A stretch of 64,000 bases of DNA from Alphaproteobacteria bacterium (GTDB lineage: Bacteria; Pseudomonadota; Alphaproteobacteria; Micropepsales; Micropepsaceae), in assembly GCA_021325375.1 (NCBI GenBank), contig JAJPHG010000009.1, positions 92,326 to 156,325 of the forward strand, read 5' to 3'. Under the pieces are notes generated by a model. It saw only the letters and a list, made by a program, of their open reading frames with translations. It did no database searches and had not been told where the DNA came from. Both the position numbers and the translations under genes were made by a program. Below are positions 17,090-25,757 of the stretch, one piece after another. Within the stretch, counting starts at the first letter, position 1, and every line of letters starts with the position of its first letter.

Positions 17090-17350
17090 TTACCCGCCCA
17101 AATCCTTCTTCTTTTCCAGATATTCGTCGCGCTGGATCTCGCCGCGGGCGTAGCGGCCTTCCAGGACCGCCAGTGCGTCCGAGCGGTTGTTGGACGGCGG
17201 CGGGTGGCTGCCCCAGCCCCAGGTCGGGTGGTAGTAATAATAATACCGGCGCCGGAAGATCAGGCTCAGGATCACCACCAGGATCAGCAGCGAAAAAAGC
17301 CCGTGCGGCCACCAGAAAAAGAACGGCCAGATCATCGCATCGTGAAACAT
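17090..17350 (-). CDS. SHOCT-domain membrane protein
   Basis: 86 residues: one aromatic-rich membrane helix (PFFFWWPHGLFSLLILVVIL, about 9-28), a tyrosine/proline linker, and a C-terminal SHOCT motif (DALAVLEGRYARGEIQRDEY at about 58-77, then LEKKKDL). SHOCT is a short oligomerisation motif of unknown biochemical role, often at the C-terminus of small membrane proteins. GGGAGGGAG upstream supports the start. Confidence 0.8.
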   Translation of the reverse strand: MFHDAMIWPFFFWWPHGLFSLLILVVILSLIFRRRYYYYYHPTWGWGSHPPPSNNRSDALAVLEGRYARGEIQRDEYLEKKKDLGG

Positions 17351-17414
17351 CGCTCCCTCCCAACCGGGTCCGGGAAGGATATGGGGAGCGCCGGGCCGGT
17401 TTGCCAGACCCCGG

Positions 17415-18392
17415 TCAGCCGGAAACGCAAGGTACCGCGCGGAGCCAGGCTTGCGCGGCCGCGTCCGTTGCCGGTCCCGGCGCGGTGGTCGCGTCGGGCA
17501 CGATGCGCTCGCGGTATTTGCGGTGCAGCCGGTCCTGCGATCCCGATGTCGTGAGCGCGATCTGCGCGCCGTCGGGCAGGGGGAAGACGTCGTTGCCGGT
17601 CACGTAGCCCGCCGTCGGCTGGCCGAAGAACCGCGTCCCGCCGCGGCCCTCGAACGCCATGGCGGTGAACTCGCCCGAGCTCGAGGTGTGGCGGTCGACG
17701 AGCACCGCGACCGGTGGGTTCTTCCGCGTCGAGGAATAGGCGGGGATGCGGCCGATATCGGCGGTGTCGACGCCCTGCACTTCGCCGTTCTTCACCGTCC
17801 AGACTTCGCCGGGATCGGCGCCGGGCTCGAAGAAGCCGAACGGCGGATCGCCGAGGAGCGGCGCCACGCCGTTGAGCATCGGCCACATGTTGCCGCCCTC
17901 GTTGCCGCGCAGATCGACGACATAGCGGCACGCTCCCTGCTTTTGCAGCTTCGCCATCTCCGCGCGGAAATGTGTTTCATAGTCCTTCACCGCCTTGTCG
18001 TTTCCGATGAAGGCGTAGATGTGCACATAGCCGGTGTGATCGGGCAGCATGCGGAATTCGACCGGCGTCAGCGCGACGGGTTTCGTCTTGCCCTGCTGCT
18101 CGCCCGACATCTCCGCCTTCCATTCATCGCGCGTCCACAGCGAGGTGTGCTTCTCGCCGAGCGCCTTGATCACCGCTTTGATCGCGGGATAGGCGTCCTC
18201 GGGTTTGTTGCTGTGCGGGAGGCTTGCCCATGCCTTGGCCTCGGTCGCTTTCCAGTCGACCTTTTCGCGGTTGATGTGGTGGGTCTTCAGCGTCTTGAGC
18301 GCGGCGCCCAATTCGTCGGCGGCGGTCGGCGGCTTTGCGTGCGCGACGGTCGCAAACGCAACCGCGAGAAGCGCAATCGTTGAGCGCATCAT
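17415..18392 (-). CDS. Secreted S41-family (C-terminal processing) peptidase
   Basis: 325 residues from the ATG at 18392 (a second ATG follows at 18389; GGGGGAAG just upstream). Signal peptide MMRSTIALLAVAFATVAHA. The tail-specific protease core is recognisable: VVDLRGNEGGNMWPML (oxyanion and strand region), then VLVDRHTSSSGEFTAMAFEG with the nucleophile serine before Gly-Glu, then GQPTAGY. No PDZ domain is evident, so it is nearer the short tricorn-core/IRBP-like S41 proteins. Probably periplasmic; substrate unknown. Confidence 0.75.
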   Translation of the reverse strand: MMRSTIALLAVAFATVAHAKPPTAADELGAALKTLKTHHINREKVDWKATEAKAWASLPHSNKPEDAYPAIKAVIKALGEKHTSLWTRDEWKAEMSGEQQGKTKPVALTPVEFRMLPDHTGYVHIYAFIGNDKAVKDYETHFRAEMAKLQKQGACRYVVDLRGNEGGNMWPMLNGVAPLLGDPPFGFFEPGADPGEVWTVKNGEVQGVDTADIGRIPAYSSTRKNPPVAVLVDRHTSSSGEFTAMAFEGRGGTRFFGQPTAGYVTGNDVFPLPDGAQIALTTSGSQDRLHRKYRERIVPDATTAPGPATDAAAQAWLRAVPCVSG

Positions 18393-18489
18393 GGCTTCCC
18401 CCGCCAAGCGATGTGTCGCGCTTTTATACCGCGAACTCGATCCTCTCGGCCAGCGGCGCATGGTGCGCCCTGCGGAAATCCGAGCCCCT

Positions 18490-19763
18490 TCAATCCTTTC
18501 CGAACCGGAAGACGACGCCCATGTCGTTGGCGCCGCCGCGCGATACCGTTCCGTAGAAGGCGCGCTTGTAGCGCAGCACGGTGCCCAGGCTCGGATAGTA
18601 TCCGTCGGCGCAGTCCGGCTGCGAGCAAAAGCTGTAGACAACCTTTTCCGTCCAATGTCCCCGCGGGGACCTGGGCGGACGGAAGCTGAAGATCGCGCCC
18701 TTGTCGCTGGCGCCGCCGTCGCTCGACATCCCGTACAGCCTCGTTCCCTTCTCGTTTTCGAGCAGCGTGAACCCGCCTCCGGGAAAACCGGCGTCTGCCG
18801 TCCCGGCACAGAAGGAATGGAATATTTCATATGCCGAGGACGCCGGATCGAAAGAGTAGGCGGTGCCGCAACTTTGCGCGCCGCCGGTCGGCGTCATTCC
18901 GTAGAGGACGCCGCCTCGATCCTCGATGATGCCGCTGAAGGGCTTGCTGCCGTCTTGGCCCGTTACCCCGAAATCATGCAGGACCTGGAAACCGCTGCCG
19001 TCCGTCGCCAGCGCAAAAAGCGTCCCCGCATGGTCGCTGGAGGAGGTGGTGCCGTAGAGCAGGCCCGATTTCGACAGCAGCAGCGGCCCGGCGAACGGGT
19101 AGGAACCGTCCGCACAATTGGGCTGGCTGCAGAAGTCGTAGAGCACGGTCTCCTTCCACGCGCCGCCGTCTTTGGGGGGCGCGAGCCGGAACACCGTCCC
19201 ATGGTTGGCGAGCGCCGCGCCGCTTCCGCCGTTTTCGGTTGTGCCATACAGCGTCCCGTCCCCGGCCACGACCACGCCGGCGACGGGTGTCTCGCCGTCG
19301 GCGCATTTTTCAGCGCGCAGAAATTGTAGAGGATGTTCTGCGTCCATGCGCCGCCGCCCGCGGGCACGAGTTGGAAGACGATTCCGGCGCCGAAACCGCT
19401 GGTGCCGCCATGGGAACCGCCCTGCGCGGCCGTGCCATAAAGGTTGCCGTTCTTGTCGATCACGAGCGCGGAACTGGGACTTGCGCCGTCGCCCGGCATG
19501 CCCTGGAAGCTATGGATGACGGTGAACACGCCGCTCGGGTCGACGGCGAACACCGTGCCCTGGTCGGAGCCTCCGGTGCTGCCCCCGGTGCCGTAGAGAT
19601 TGCCGGCTGCATCCGCGATCAGGCTGTTTTGCGGATAGGCGCCGTCGCCGTTCGAGAAACTATGAAGCACGCTTTCGCCCGCCGCCGCGAGCGCGTGTTG
19701 CGGGCAGATCATGAGCGCCGCGATCGGCAGCATGAAGGCGGTCAGGACGAAACACGGCTTCAT
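18490..19763 (-). pseudogene. Secreted GloVer-repeat protein 3, one-base frameshift
   Basis: Starts at ATG 19763 behind a perfect AGGAGG, with signal peptide MKPCFVLTAFMLPIAALMIC. The repeat pattern breaks at an A5 run (T5 on the plus strand at 19306-19310) after ILYNFCALK. The continuation (CADGETPVAGVVVAGDGTLY) is one frame over and stays open to 18490. With one added base the protein would be about 424 residues with seven repeats. The break falls at the same place in the repeat unit (between the FC and C-DG motifs) as in GloVer gene 2, and has the same sign. See findings for competing explanations. Confidence 0.7.
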
Positions 19764-19843
19764 GCGAGCCTCCTCACGAGACGTCTGCACACTTTACGGT
19801 TGCAGAGTGAGGCATCCTCCTGCGATTGGCCAGGGCGCCCGGA

Positions 19844-21331
19844 CTAAACCGCGAACTCGATCCCTTGCGCCAGCGGCAGGGCGTCGGAGTAGTTGATGGT
19901 CGCGGTCTGGCGGCGCATGTAGGCCTTCCAGGAATCCGATCCCGACTCGCGGCCGCCGCCCGTCTCCTTCTCGCCGCCGAACGCGCCGCCGATCTCGGCG
20001 CCGCTGGGTCCGATGTTCACATTGGCGATGCCGCAATCGGAGCCCGACGCCGCGATGAAGCGCTCGGCCTGCTGCATGTCGGTGGTGAAGATGCAGGACG
20101 ACAGGCCCTGCGGCACCGCGTTGTGCCTGGCCAGCACGTCGTCGAAGTCGGTGTACTTCATCACATAGAGGATCGGCGCAAAGGTCTCGTGGCACACCGT
20201 CTTGGTCTGCCCCGGCATCTCGACGATGGCGGGATGGATATAGAAGCCGTCCGGGAACTTGTCCTCGAGCGCGCGGCCGCCGCCGGAGATCGCGCCGCCT
20301 TCGTCCTTCGCGCTCGCCAGCGCGCGCTGCATGCCTTCGAACGAGGCCTTGTCGATCAGCGGACCGACGAGCGTGACCTTCTCCAGCGGGCTGCCGATGG
20401 GAAGGCCTGCATAGGCCTTCTTAAGCGCGGGAACGAGCTTGTCGTAGATGCTCTCATGCACGAAGAGGCGGCGCAGCGTGGTGCAGCGCTGCCCGGCCGT
20501 GCCGACGGCCGCGAACAGGATCGCGCGGGTCGCGAGATCGAGCTTGGCGCTCGGCGTCACGATCATCGCGTTGTTGCCGCCGAGCTCGAGGATCGACCGG
20601 CCGAAACGCGCCGCGACCACGGGCGCGAGCTCGCGTCCCATGCGCGTCGAGCCCGTGGCGCTGACGACCGGGATGCGCGCGTCCTTCGCCAGCAACTCGC
20701 CCACGTCGCGCAGGCCGAGCACGACCTGGCTCAGATTCTTCGGCGCCGCGCCGAACTTCGTCATCGCACGCTCGAACAGCGCCTGGGTGGCGAGCGCGGT
20801 GAGCGGCGTCTTCTCGCACGGCTTCCAGATCACGCTGTCGCCGCAGACCAGCGCCAGCGCCGCGTTCCACGCCCACACCGCGACGGGGAAGTTGAACGCC
20901 GAGATCACGGCGACCGGGCCCGCCGGATGCCAGGTCTCCATCATGCGATGGCCGGGACGCTCGGAGGCGATGGTCAGGCCGTAGAGCTGGCGCGACAGAC
21001 CGACCGCGAAATCGCAGATATCGATCATCTCCTGGACCTCGCCGAGGCCCTCCTGGAGGATCTTGCCGGCTTCGAGCGTGACCAGGCGCCCGAGCGCGTC
21101 CTTGTTGGCGCGCAGCTCCTCGCCGAACAGGCGGACCAGCTCGCCGCGCTTAGGCGCCGGCACGTCGCGCCAGGTTTTGAACGCCTCGACCGATGCGGCG
21201 ATTTTCTTCTCGACGGATTTCGCGTCGTCATACGCGACGCGCCCGATCTCCGCGCCGTCGATGGGCGAGCGGGCGATGTGATCGCCGGAGGTGTGGACGC
21301 CGAGTTGGGTGAGAAGGTCGTGAGTGGTCAT
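19844..21331 (-). CDS. ALDH7-type aldehyde dehydrogenase (aminoadipate semialdehyde)
   Basis: 495 residues from the ATG at 21331 (GGAGGA seven bases upstream). Hallmarks of the NAD-dependent aldehyde dehydrogenase fold: FNFPVAVWAWNAALAL, WKPCEKTPLT, SATGSTRMGR, ILELGGNNAMIV (catalytic Glu) and AGQRCTTLRRLF (catalytic Cys). The GGNNA plus RCTT-RRLF combination is that of the ALDH7 (antiquitin) branch, which oxidises 2-aminoadipate-6-semialdehyde to aminoadipate. A saccharopine dehydrogenase gene directly upstream on the same strand makes this the natural substrate. A palindromic repeat lies between the two genes. Confidence 0.85.
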   Translation of the reverse strand: MTTHDLLTQLGVHTSGDHIARSPIDGAEIGRVAYDDAKSVEKKIAASVEAFKTWRDVPAPKRGELVRLFGEELRANKDALGRLVTLEAGKILQEGLGEVQEMIDICDFAVGLSRQLYGLTIASERPGHRMMETWHPAGPVAVISAFNFPVAVWAWNAALALVCGDSVIWKPCEKTPLTALATQALFERAMTKFGAAPKNLSQVVLGLRDVGELLAKDARIPVVSATGSTRMGRELAPVVAARFGRSILELGGNNAMIVTPSAKLDLATRAILFAAVGTAGQRCTTLRRLFVHESIYDKLVPALKKAYAGLPIGSPLEKVTLVGPLIDKASFEGMQRALASAKDEGGAISGGGRALEDKFPDGFYIHPAIVEMPGQTKTVCHETFAPILYVMKYTDFDDVLARHNAVPQGLSSCIFTTDMQQAERFIAASGSDCGIANVNIGPSGAEIGGAFGGEKETGGGRESGSDSWKAYMRRQTATINYSDALPLAQGIEFAV

Positions 21332-21347
21332 CGTATTATCCTCCAAA

Positions 21348-21466
21348 TCACCATGGCCGCCCTTGGGGCGGCCACCCAGCCGGCGCACGTCAGTGCGCCG
21401 AAAAGAACCCATGTCGCTCGCTGCCGCTCGCTGGCTGGGTGGCCGGGTCAAGCCCGGCCATGGTGA
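21348..21466. repeat. Intergenic palindromic repeat, CATGGCC family
   Basis: An 11-bp terminal inverted repeat (21348-21358 with 21456-21466) encloses ccacccag and ctgggtgg inner arms. Copies of the same family occur at 32120-32294 and 60081-60164. It lies between the aldehyde dehydrogenase and saccharopine dehydrogenase genes. Confidence 0.65.
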
Positions 21467-21476
21467 CATTAGTGTT

Positions 21477-22556
21477 TCAATGTCCCTTGGCGTAGTAGCG
21501 CCCGAAGCGGTTGTTGAGGAAGTCGCCGAGCGCGGCGTCCTCCTGGCGCACGAAGCCCTTCTGCGGCAGTTTGCCCTCGACGAGCATGTCGCACATCGCG
21601 CAGATGCCGGCCGCCGTCGTGATCTGGATCGCGCTCATCAGCCGGTCGCCGACGGTCTGGCTGTAGATCTTCTTGGCATAGCTCTCCTGGGTCAGCATGC
21701 CGTCGCGCCAGCCGTTCACGGTGACGAACACCAGCACCACGTCCTGATAGGTGATCGGAATCGCGGCCTCCAGCACGTCCTTGAAGATGTCGCGCCGCGT
21801 GCCCAGATGCAGGTCGCGCACCAGGAGCTTTACGATGTCGCGATGGCCGGGATAGCGCGCGGTCTTGTAGTTCAAATTGTCGACCTTGCCGTTCAGCGTG
21901 TCGCAGAGCGTGCCCAGCCCGCCCGAGGTGTTGAACGCCTCGTATTCGACGCCGTCGAGGGTGAACTGCTCGAGCTCCTCGAGCGCCGGCACTTCGGTCA
22001 AGACGCCGTCGCGGATGGATTCGCACGGGTTGCAGTACTCGTTGATCAGCCCGTCGGTCGACCAGGTGAGATTGTATTTGAGCGCGTTGTGCGGGAACAC
22101 CGGAAGCGCGCCGACGCGCATCTGCACGTCGCGCAGCTTGTCGAACTTCTTGGCGAGATCGTAGGCGACGATGGAGATGAAGCCCGGCGCCAGCCCGCAT
22201 TGCGGGATGAACGCGGTCTTGGCGCCCTCCGCGAGCCGCTTGATGATGCGGGTGGATTCGACGTCCTCGGTGAGGTCGAGATAGTGCGCGCCCACATGCT
22301 TGCACGCCTCGGCGACCTTGGAAGTCAGGTTGAACGGCGTGGCGGAGAGCACGATGTCGTGGCCCTCGACCTCGTGGACGAATTCGGGCGAGACGATGTC
22401 GACCTTGCGCAGCTCGACATTGTTGTTGCGCGGCATGCGCTGGAGGCTGGAGGCATCCCTGTCCGCGACCGTCAGCTTGTAGTCGCCGGAGGTCGACAGG
22501 AATTCGGTGATGGCGATGCCGATCTTGCCGCCGCCGACGAGCATGACTTTCTTCAT
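21477..22556 (-). CDS. Saccharopine dehydrogenase (glutamate-forming type)
   Basis: 359 residues from the ATG at 22556. N-terminal Rossmann fold KVMLVGGGKIGIAI (3-16) with an acidic VADRD at the end of strand 2. A central IPQCGLAPGFISIVAYDL block is typical of the saccharopine dehydrogenase / Lys9 family. Splitting saccharopine would yield glutamate plus aminoadipate semialdehyde, the substrate of the ALDH7 enzyme encoded next. Upstream, a divergent Lrp-type regulator shares a 133-base region with phased direct repeats. Together these suggest a lysine degradation module. The partner lysine-ketoglutarate reductase was not found in the window. Confidence 0.85.
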   Translation of the reverse strand: MKKVMLVGGGKIGIAITEFLSTSGDYKLTVADRDASSLQRMPRNNNVELRKVDIVSPEFVHEVEGHDIVLSATPFNLTSKVAEACKHVGAHYLDLTEDVESTRIIKRLAEGAKTAFIPQCGLAPGFISIVAYDLAKKFDKLRDVQMRVGALPVFPHNALKYNLTWSTDGLINEYCNPCESIRDGVLTEVPALEELEQFTLDGVEYEAFNTSGGLGTLCDTLNGKVDNLNYKTARYPGHRDIVKLLVRDLHLGTRRDIFKDVLEAAIPITYQDVVLVFVTVNGWRDGMLTQESYAKKIYSQTVGDRLMSAIQITTAAGICAMCDMLVEGKLPQKGFVRQEDAALGDFLNNRFGRYYAKGH

Positions 22557-22617
22557 GGGGTGCGCGCTTTCCAAAAATCGAGGCGGAGCATGGACTTGGC
22601 CGGTGTCGAATGAGAGA

Positions 22618-22678
22618 CGGCGAAACGCCGGAACTTGCCTTTCCGTCCGGCGAAACGCAGGATAATCCGTCGAATCGC
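22618..22678. promoter_or_regulatory. Helically phased direct repeats in the Lrp/saccharopine intergenic region
   Basis: CGGCGAAACGC at 22618-22628 and identically at 22648-22658, then CGTCGAATCGC (two mismatches) at 22668-22678. The starts are 30 and 20 bases apart, whole multiples of about one helical turn, as expected for cooperative binding of an Lrp/AsnC octamer on one face of the DNA. Confidence 0.5.
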
Positions 22679-22689
22679 CGGGAATCCGA

Positions 22690-23112
22690 ATGCGCGACAC
22701 GGACGTCAAGCTCGTCGCTCTCCTGCGCGCCAATGCGCGCGAGCCGACCGCTTCTCTCGCCCGCAAGCTCGGGCTGGCGCGCTCCACCGTGCAGGAGCGC
22801 ATCGCGCGGCTGGAACGCGACGGGGTCATCAAGGGCTATACCGTCCGCCTCGCGGAGGAGGGCGCGAGCACGCTACGCGCCGTGGTGATGATCTCGACCG
22901 ACCCCAAGCAGGCCGACCGCGTCGCGGTCGAGCTCAAGAAGATGCCCGAGGTGCGCTCCCTGGCCGCGCTGTCCGGCAGCTACGACCTCATCGCCATGAT
23001 CGAGACCGAGACGCCCGCGCGCATCGACGCGCTCCTCGACCGCATCGGCCGCGCGCCCGGCGTGGCGCGCACGGTGTCGTCGATCATCTTGAGCGAGAAA
23101 TTCTCGCGCTGA
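22690..23112 (+). CDS. Lrp/AsnC-family transcriptional regulator
   Basis: 140 residues. N-terminal helix-turn-helix (ASLARKLGLARSTVQERIAR, about 21-40) and a C-terminal RAM ligand/oligomerisation domain (LRAVVMISTDPKQ... to SIILSEKFSR). Family members sense amino acids and assemble as octamers. Divergent orientation from the saccharopine dehydrogenase gene, with phased repeats between, makes it the likely regulator of that operon, with lysine or a breakdown product as candidate effector. The effector is inference. Confidence 0.88.
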   Translation: MRDTDVKLVALLRANAREPTASLARKLGLARSTVQERIARLERDGVIKGYTVRLAEEGASTLRAVVMISTDPKQADRVAVELKKMPEVRSLAALSGSYDLIAMIETETPARIDALLDRIGRAPGVARTVSSIILSEKFSR

Positions 23113-23114
23113 GC

Positions 23115-23711
23115 TCACCAGGGCCATCGCAGCCAAGGTGTGAAGCGTCCGCCGCGCAACGCCGCATCCAGCGCGGCGAAACCGCGCCGTAGTTCCTTGC
23201 GATGCTTCGCGAGCGCGCGCTCGGGGTCGATGACGCCGGAATTCGCCTTGATGCTGTCCTTGCTCAGCCTGAAGCCAGGCATGGTCGCGACGGGCTTCAT
23301 GTGCAGGCCTTTGAGGACCTGCCGCAGCTGGCGCGCGCATTTGTCGCCGCCGCGCGAGCCGTAGCTGACGATCATCGCGGGCTTGCCCGACCATTCCTTG
23401 TAGAGGTGGTCGAGCGCGTTCTTGAGCGGCGCGGGATAGCCCCAATTGTACTGGGGCGTGACGAAGACGAAGGCGTCCGCCTGCGAGACCTTGGCGCTCC
23501 AGGCGCTCGTATGCGCGAAGGCATAGCCGTGCGCCGCCGGGACCCCGGGCTCGTCGTCCATCGGCAGGGGCCAGTCCTTGAGGTCGACCACCTCGATCCG
23601 CCGTGCGAGGACGCCGCGGCCGATCTCGGCCACCCATTTCGCGATGTCGAGGCCGATCCGCCGCGCGCGCACGCTACTGGTGATGACCAGGACGGTCGAT
23701 GCGTGTATCAT
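23115..23711 (-). CDS. NADPH-dependent FMN reductase family protein
   Basis: 198 residues of flavodoxin-like fold. The FMN phosphate loop is TSSVRARRIG (near 11-20), and TPQYNWGYPAPLKNALDHLY is the classic signature of NADPH-dependent FMN/azo/quinone reductases. ATG 23711 is used; ATG 23717 is an equal alternative and neither has a good ribosome site. It is divergent from a MarR-type gene with only about 36 bases between them. This typical pairing suggests control by a quinone, aromatic or oxidant signal. Confidence 0.8.
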   Translation of the reverse strand: MIHASTVLVITSSVRARRIGLDIAKWVAEIGRGVLARRIEVVDLKDWPLPMDDEPGVPAAHGYAFAHTSAWSAKVSQADAFVFVTPQYNWGYPAPLKNALDHLYKEWSGKPAMIVSYGSRGGDKCARQLRQVLKGLHMKPVATMPGFRLSKDSIKANSGVIDPERALAKHRKELRRGFAALDAALRGGRFTPWLRWPW

Positions 23712-23747
23712 GCACATAATATGCGGCAGCCAAGGAACGGTGTAAAG

Positions 23748-24218
23748 GTGCAAAATACACGCAATATCGACAAGCTCGGCTCCTCGCTGATCGATCTCCT
23801 GAGCGTGCTGAACAGCCCGCGGCGCGACGATGCGCTGCTGCGCGAGGCGGGCGTGCGCCTGGATCGCGCCCTGTTTCCCCTGCTGGTGGCGCTCGACGCG
23901 CGCGGATCGCTGGCGGTGGCGCCGCTTGCAGCCCTGGTGGGGCGCGACCACACCACCGTCAGCCGCCAGCTCGCCAAGCTCGCGAGCCTGAAGCTCGTCA
24001 AGCGCCGCGACGGCACGCCGGACCGCCGGATGACTGCGGCGGAACTCACCGCGGCAGGCCACGAGATCGCGCGCAAGATCGCGCTCGCGCGCCGCCGATT
24101 GCTGGCGAAGGCGCTCGCCGGTTGGAGCGAAGCCGATCGCCGCATGCTCGCCGATCTCAACCGCCGCTTTGCGGATACGTTGCTCGCGCGCGTCGCCAAG
24201 GCCGACGGGTCGGGTTGA
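23748..24218 (+). CDS. MarR-family transcriptional regulator
   Basis: 156 residues from a GTG at 23748, with AAGGAA about ten bases upstream. An ATG at 23721 is a possible alternative. The winged helix is seen in LAALVGRDHTTVSRQLAKLA (recognition helix) followed by the wing KRRDGTPDRRM, which is the MarR hallmark of Asp-x-Arg. Long N- and C-terminal helices give the dimer. It is probably the repressor of the divergent flavin reductase; the shared spacer contains the imperfect dyad gtgcatgataca/tgcacataatatgc. Confidence 0.75.
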   Translation: MQNTRNIDKLGSSLIDLLSVLNSPRRDDALLREAGVRLDRALFPLLVALDARGSLAVAPLAALVGRDHTTVSRQLAKLASLKLVKRRDGTPDRRMTAAELTAAGHEIARKIALARRRLLAKALAGWSEADRRMLADLNRRFADTLLARVAKADGSG

Positions 24219-24268
24219 ATTCACCCCGCGGTGCCTTATCCTGCGCGGCATCTTCGTTGGGGGATCGC

Positions 24269-25747
24269 GTGGACGAAGAAATGCAAGCCCAAGAGCCGCC
24301 GCCGCAGGACGCGCCCAGGAAGCGCCCGCCTCTCGTCGTCGGCGTCTATCAGCGCGCGCGCCGCCCCGACCGCTCCCACATGGATGTGCTCAGCCGCCGC
24401 GTGCCGTACTGGTTCCTGGTGCTGACGCTCACCGCGTTCGCGAGCTTCCAGATCTGGATGAACCCGTTCGGCTTCAGCGATCTGGTGCAGCGCTACTCGC
24501 AGGACATCGCCGACCTCTTGATCATGGGACCGCATTTCTACGGTACCGAGGGGCGCGACAAGGTCTCCGTCGCGATGATCGACGAAGGTACGCTGCATCA
24601 GATGCAGACGCCCTGGCCCTGGAGGTATGGCGACCACGCGAGCGCGCTCGGCGCGATCCTCTCCTACAATCCCAAAGCTGTCGTCGTGGACATCCTCTTC
24701 GTCGATCCGCGCCGCGACGATACGCTCCCCGAGCTGATCGACGTCATCCACCGCTATCAAAAAGCCCATGTGCCGATCTATTTCGAAGGCGGCAAGAGGC
24801 TCCCCTATGGCGAGAATGCGATCACGCCGGAGATCGAGAAGACGGGCGTGCCCATTCTCGATCCCGACGTGTCGATCAATGCCGGCGTCGCGCGCCAGTA
24901 CAATGCGACAGGTGCGTGCTTCAACGTGAAGCCGGACGGCGACGGCAATTGTCCATCGCTCGCGCTCAAGGTCTATGGCGATCTCTTTCCCCAAGCGCCG
25001 CCGGCGAAGATCAACGACATGATGGAGCTGGTGTGGGGCACCAAGACCGCGCCGTCGAACCTCAAATGGATGACGAGCGAGGGCAAGTCCTGCGCGCCAG
25101 AGATGAGCGCGGTGCGGCGCATCTATCTCGCCTTCTTCGACACCGGCGCGGTGAAGAGCCCCTGTCCCTACAATGCCGAAATTCCCGTCGTGAGCCTGAC
25201 GGCAGGCAACGATCCCGACATTCCCAGCCTGATCGAGGGCCGCGTCGTCTTCTATGGCGCCGATCTCGAGGGCGCGCAGGACAAGACGTTCACGCCGGTC
25301 AACAACCTGCTGCCCGGCGTCTTCACCCACGCGATGGCGCTGGACAATCTCATCACCTTCCGCGGGCATCCGGAGCAGGACGCGATCTCGATCGGGGGCC
25401 AAGTCCAGGACGGGAACCTGGTGCAGATCCTGGCCGTCCTCCCGGTGATCCTGATCCTGTCCTGGTTCCATTGGCGCGCGCTCAGGCGCAGGCGCGAGCA
25501 CCGGGAGCGCAGCGCGACCTTCGAATATTTCCTCGAGAAGGCGGTCGAGAAGCTCTGGCACTACGTGGCTTTCGGCCTGGCGCTGGGCATCGGCCTGATC
25601 CTGACCCGGGCGGCGGGGCTCTCCGTCGCCAACTGGGTCGAGGTGGTTTTCGTCTCGGCCGAGCTCGCGGCGCTGCTTCTGGTGGGTGCGCCGGGCTCGT
25701 TCTGGGGCTATCTTCACCACGTCGCGGGCGCGGACCCGCAAGCTTGA
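24269..25747 (+). CDS. CHASE2-domain sensory membrane protein
   Basis: 492 residues from a GTG at 24269 (GGGGGA upstream; ATG 24281 possible). One N-terminal membrane helix (WFLVLTLTAFASFQIWM, about 46-62), then a large extracytoplasmic CHASE2 domain. Its family features include KVSVAMIDEGTL, NPKAVVVDILF and GRVVFYGADLEGAQDK..TPVNNLLPGVFTHAMALDNL. Three C-terminal membrane helices follow (LVQILAVLPVILILSW, YVAFGLALGIGLIL and VVFVSAELAALLLVG). There is no kinase or cyclase output domain, which is unusual. It starts an apparent operon with a small secreted protein and an M48 protease. Confidence 0.75.
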   Translation: MDEEMQAQEPPPQDAPRKRPPLVVGVYQRARRPDRSHMDVLSRRVPYWFLVLTLTAFASFQIWMNPFGFSDLVQRYSQDIADLLIMGPHFYGTEGRDKVSVAMIDEGTLHQMQTPWPWRYGDHASALGAILSYNPKAVVVDILFVDPRRDDTLPELIDVIHRYQKAHVPIYFEGGKRLPYGENAITPEIEKTGVPILDPDVSINAGVARQYNATGACFNVKPDGDGNCPSLALKVYGDLFPQAPPAKINDMMELVWGTKTAPSNLKWMTSEGKSCAPEMSAVRRIYLAFFDTGAVKSPCPYNAEIPVVSLTAGNDPDIPSLIEGRVVFYGADLEGAQDKTFTPVNNLLPGVFTHAMALDNLITFRGHPEQDAISIGGQVQDGNLVQILAVLPVILILSWFHWRALRRRREHRERSATFEYFLEKAVEKLWHYVAFGLALGIGLILTRAAGLSVANWVEVVFVSAELAALLLVGAPGSFWGYLHHVAGADPQA

Positions 25748-25757
25748 GGGACATCCG

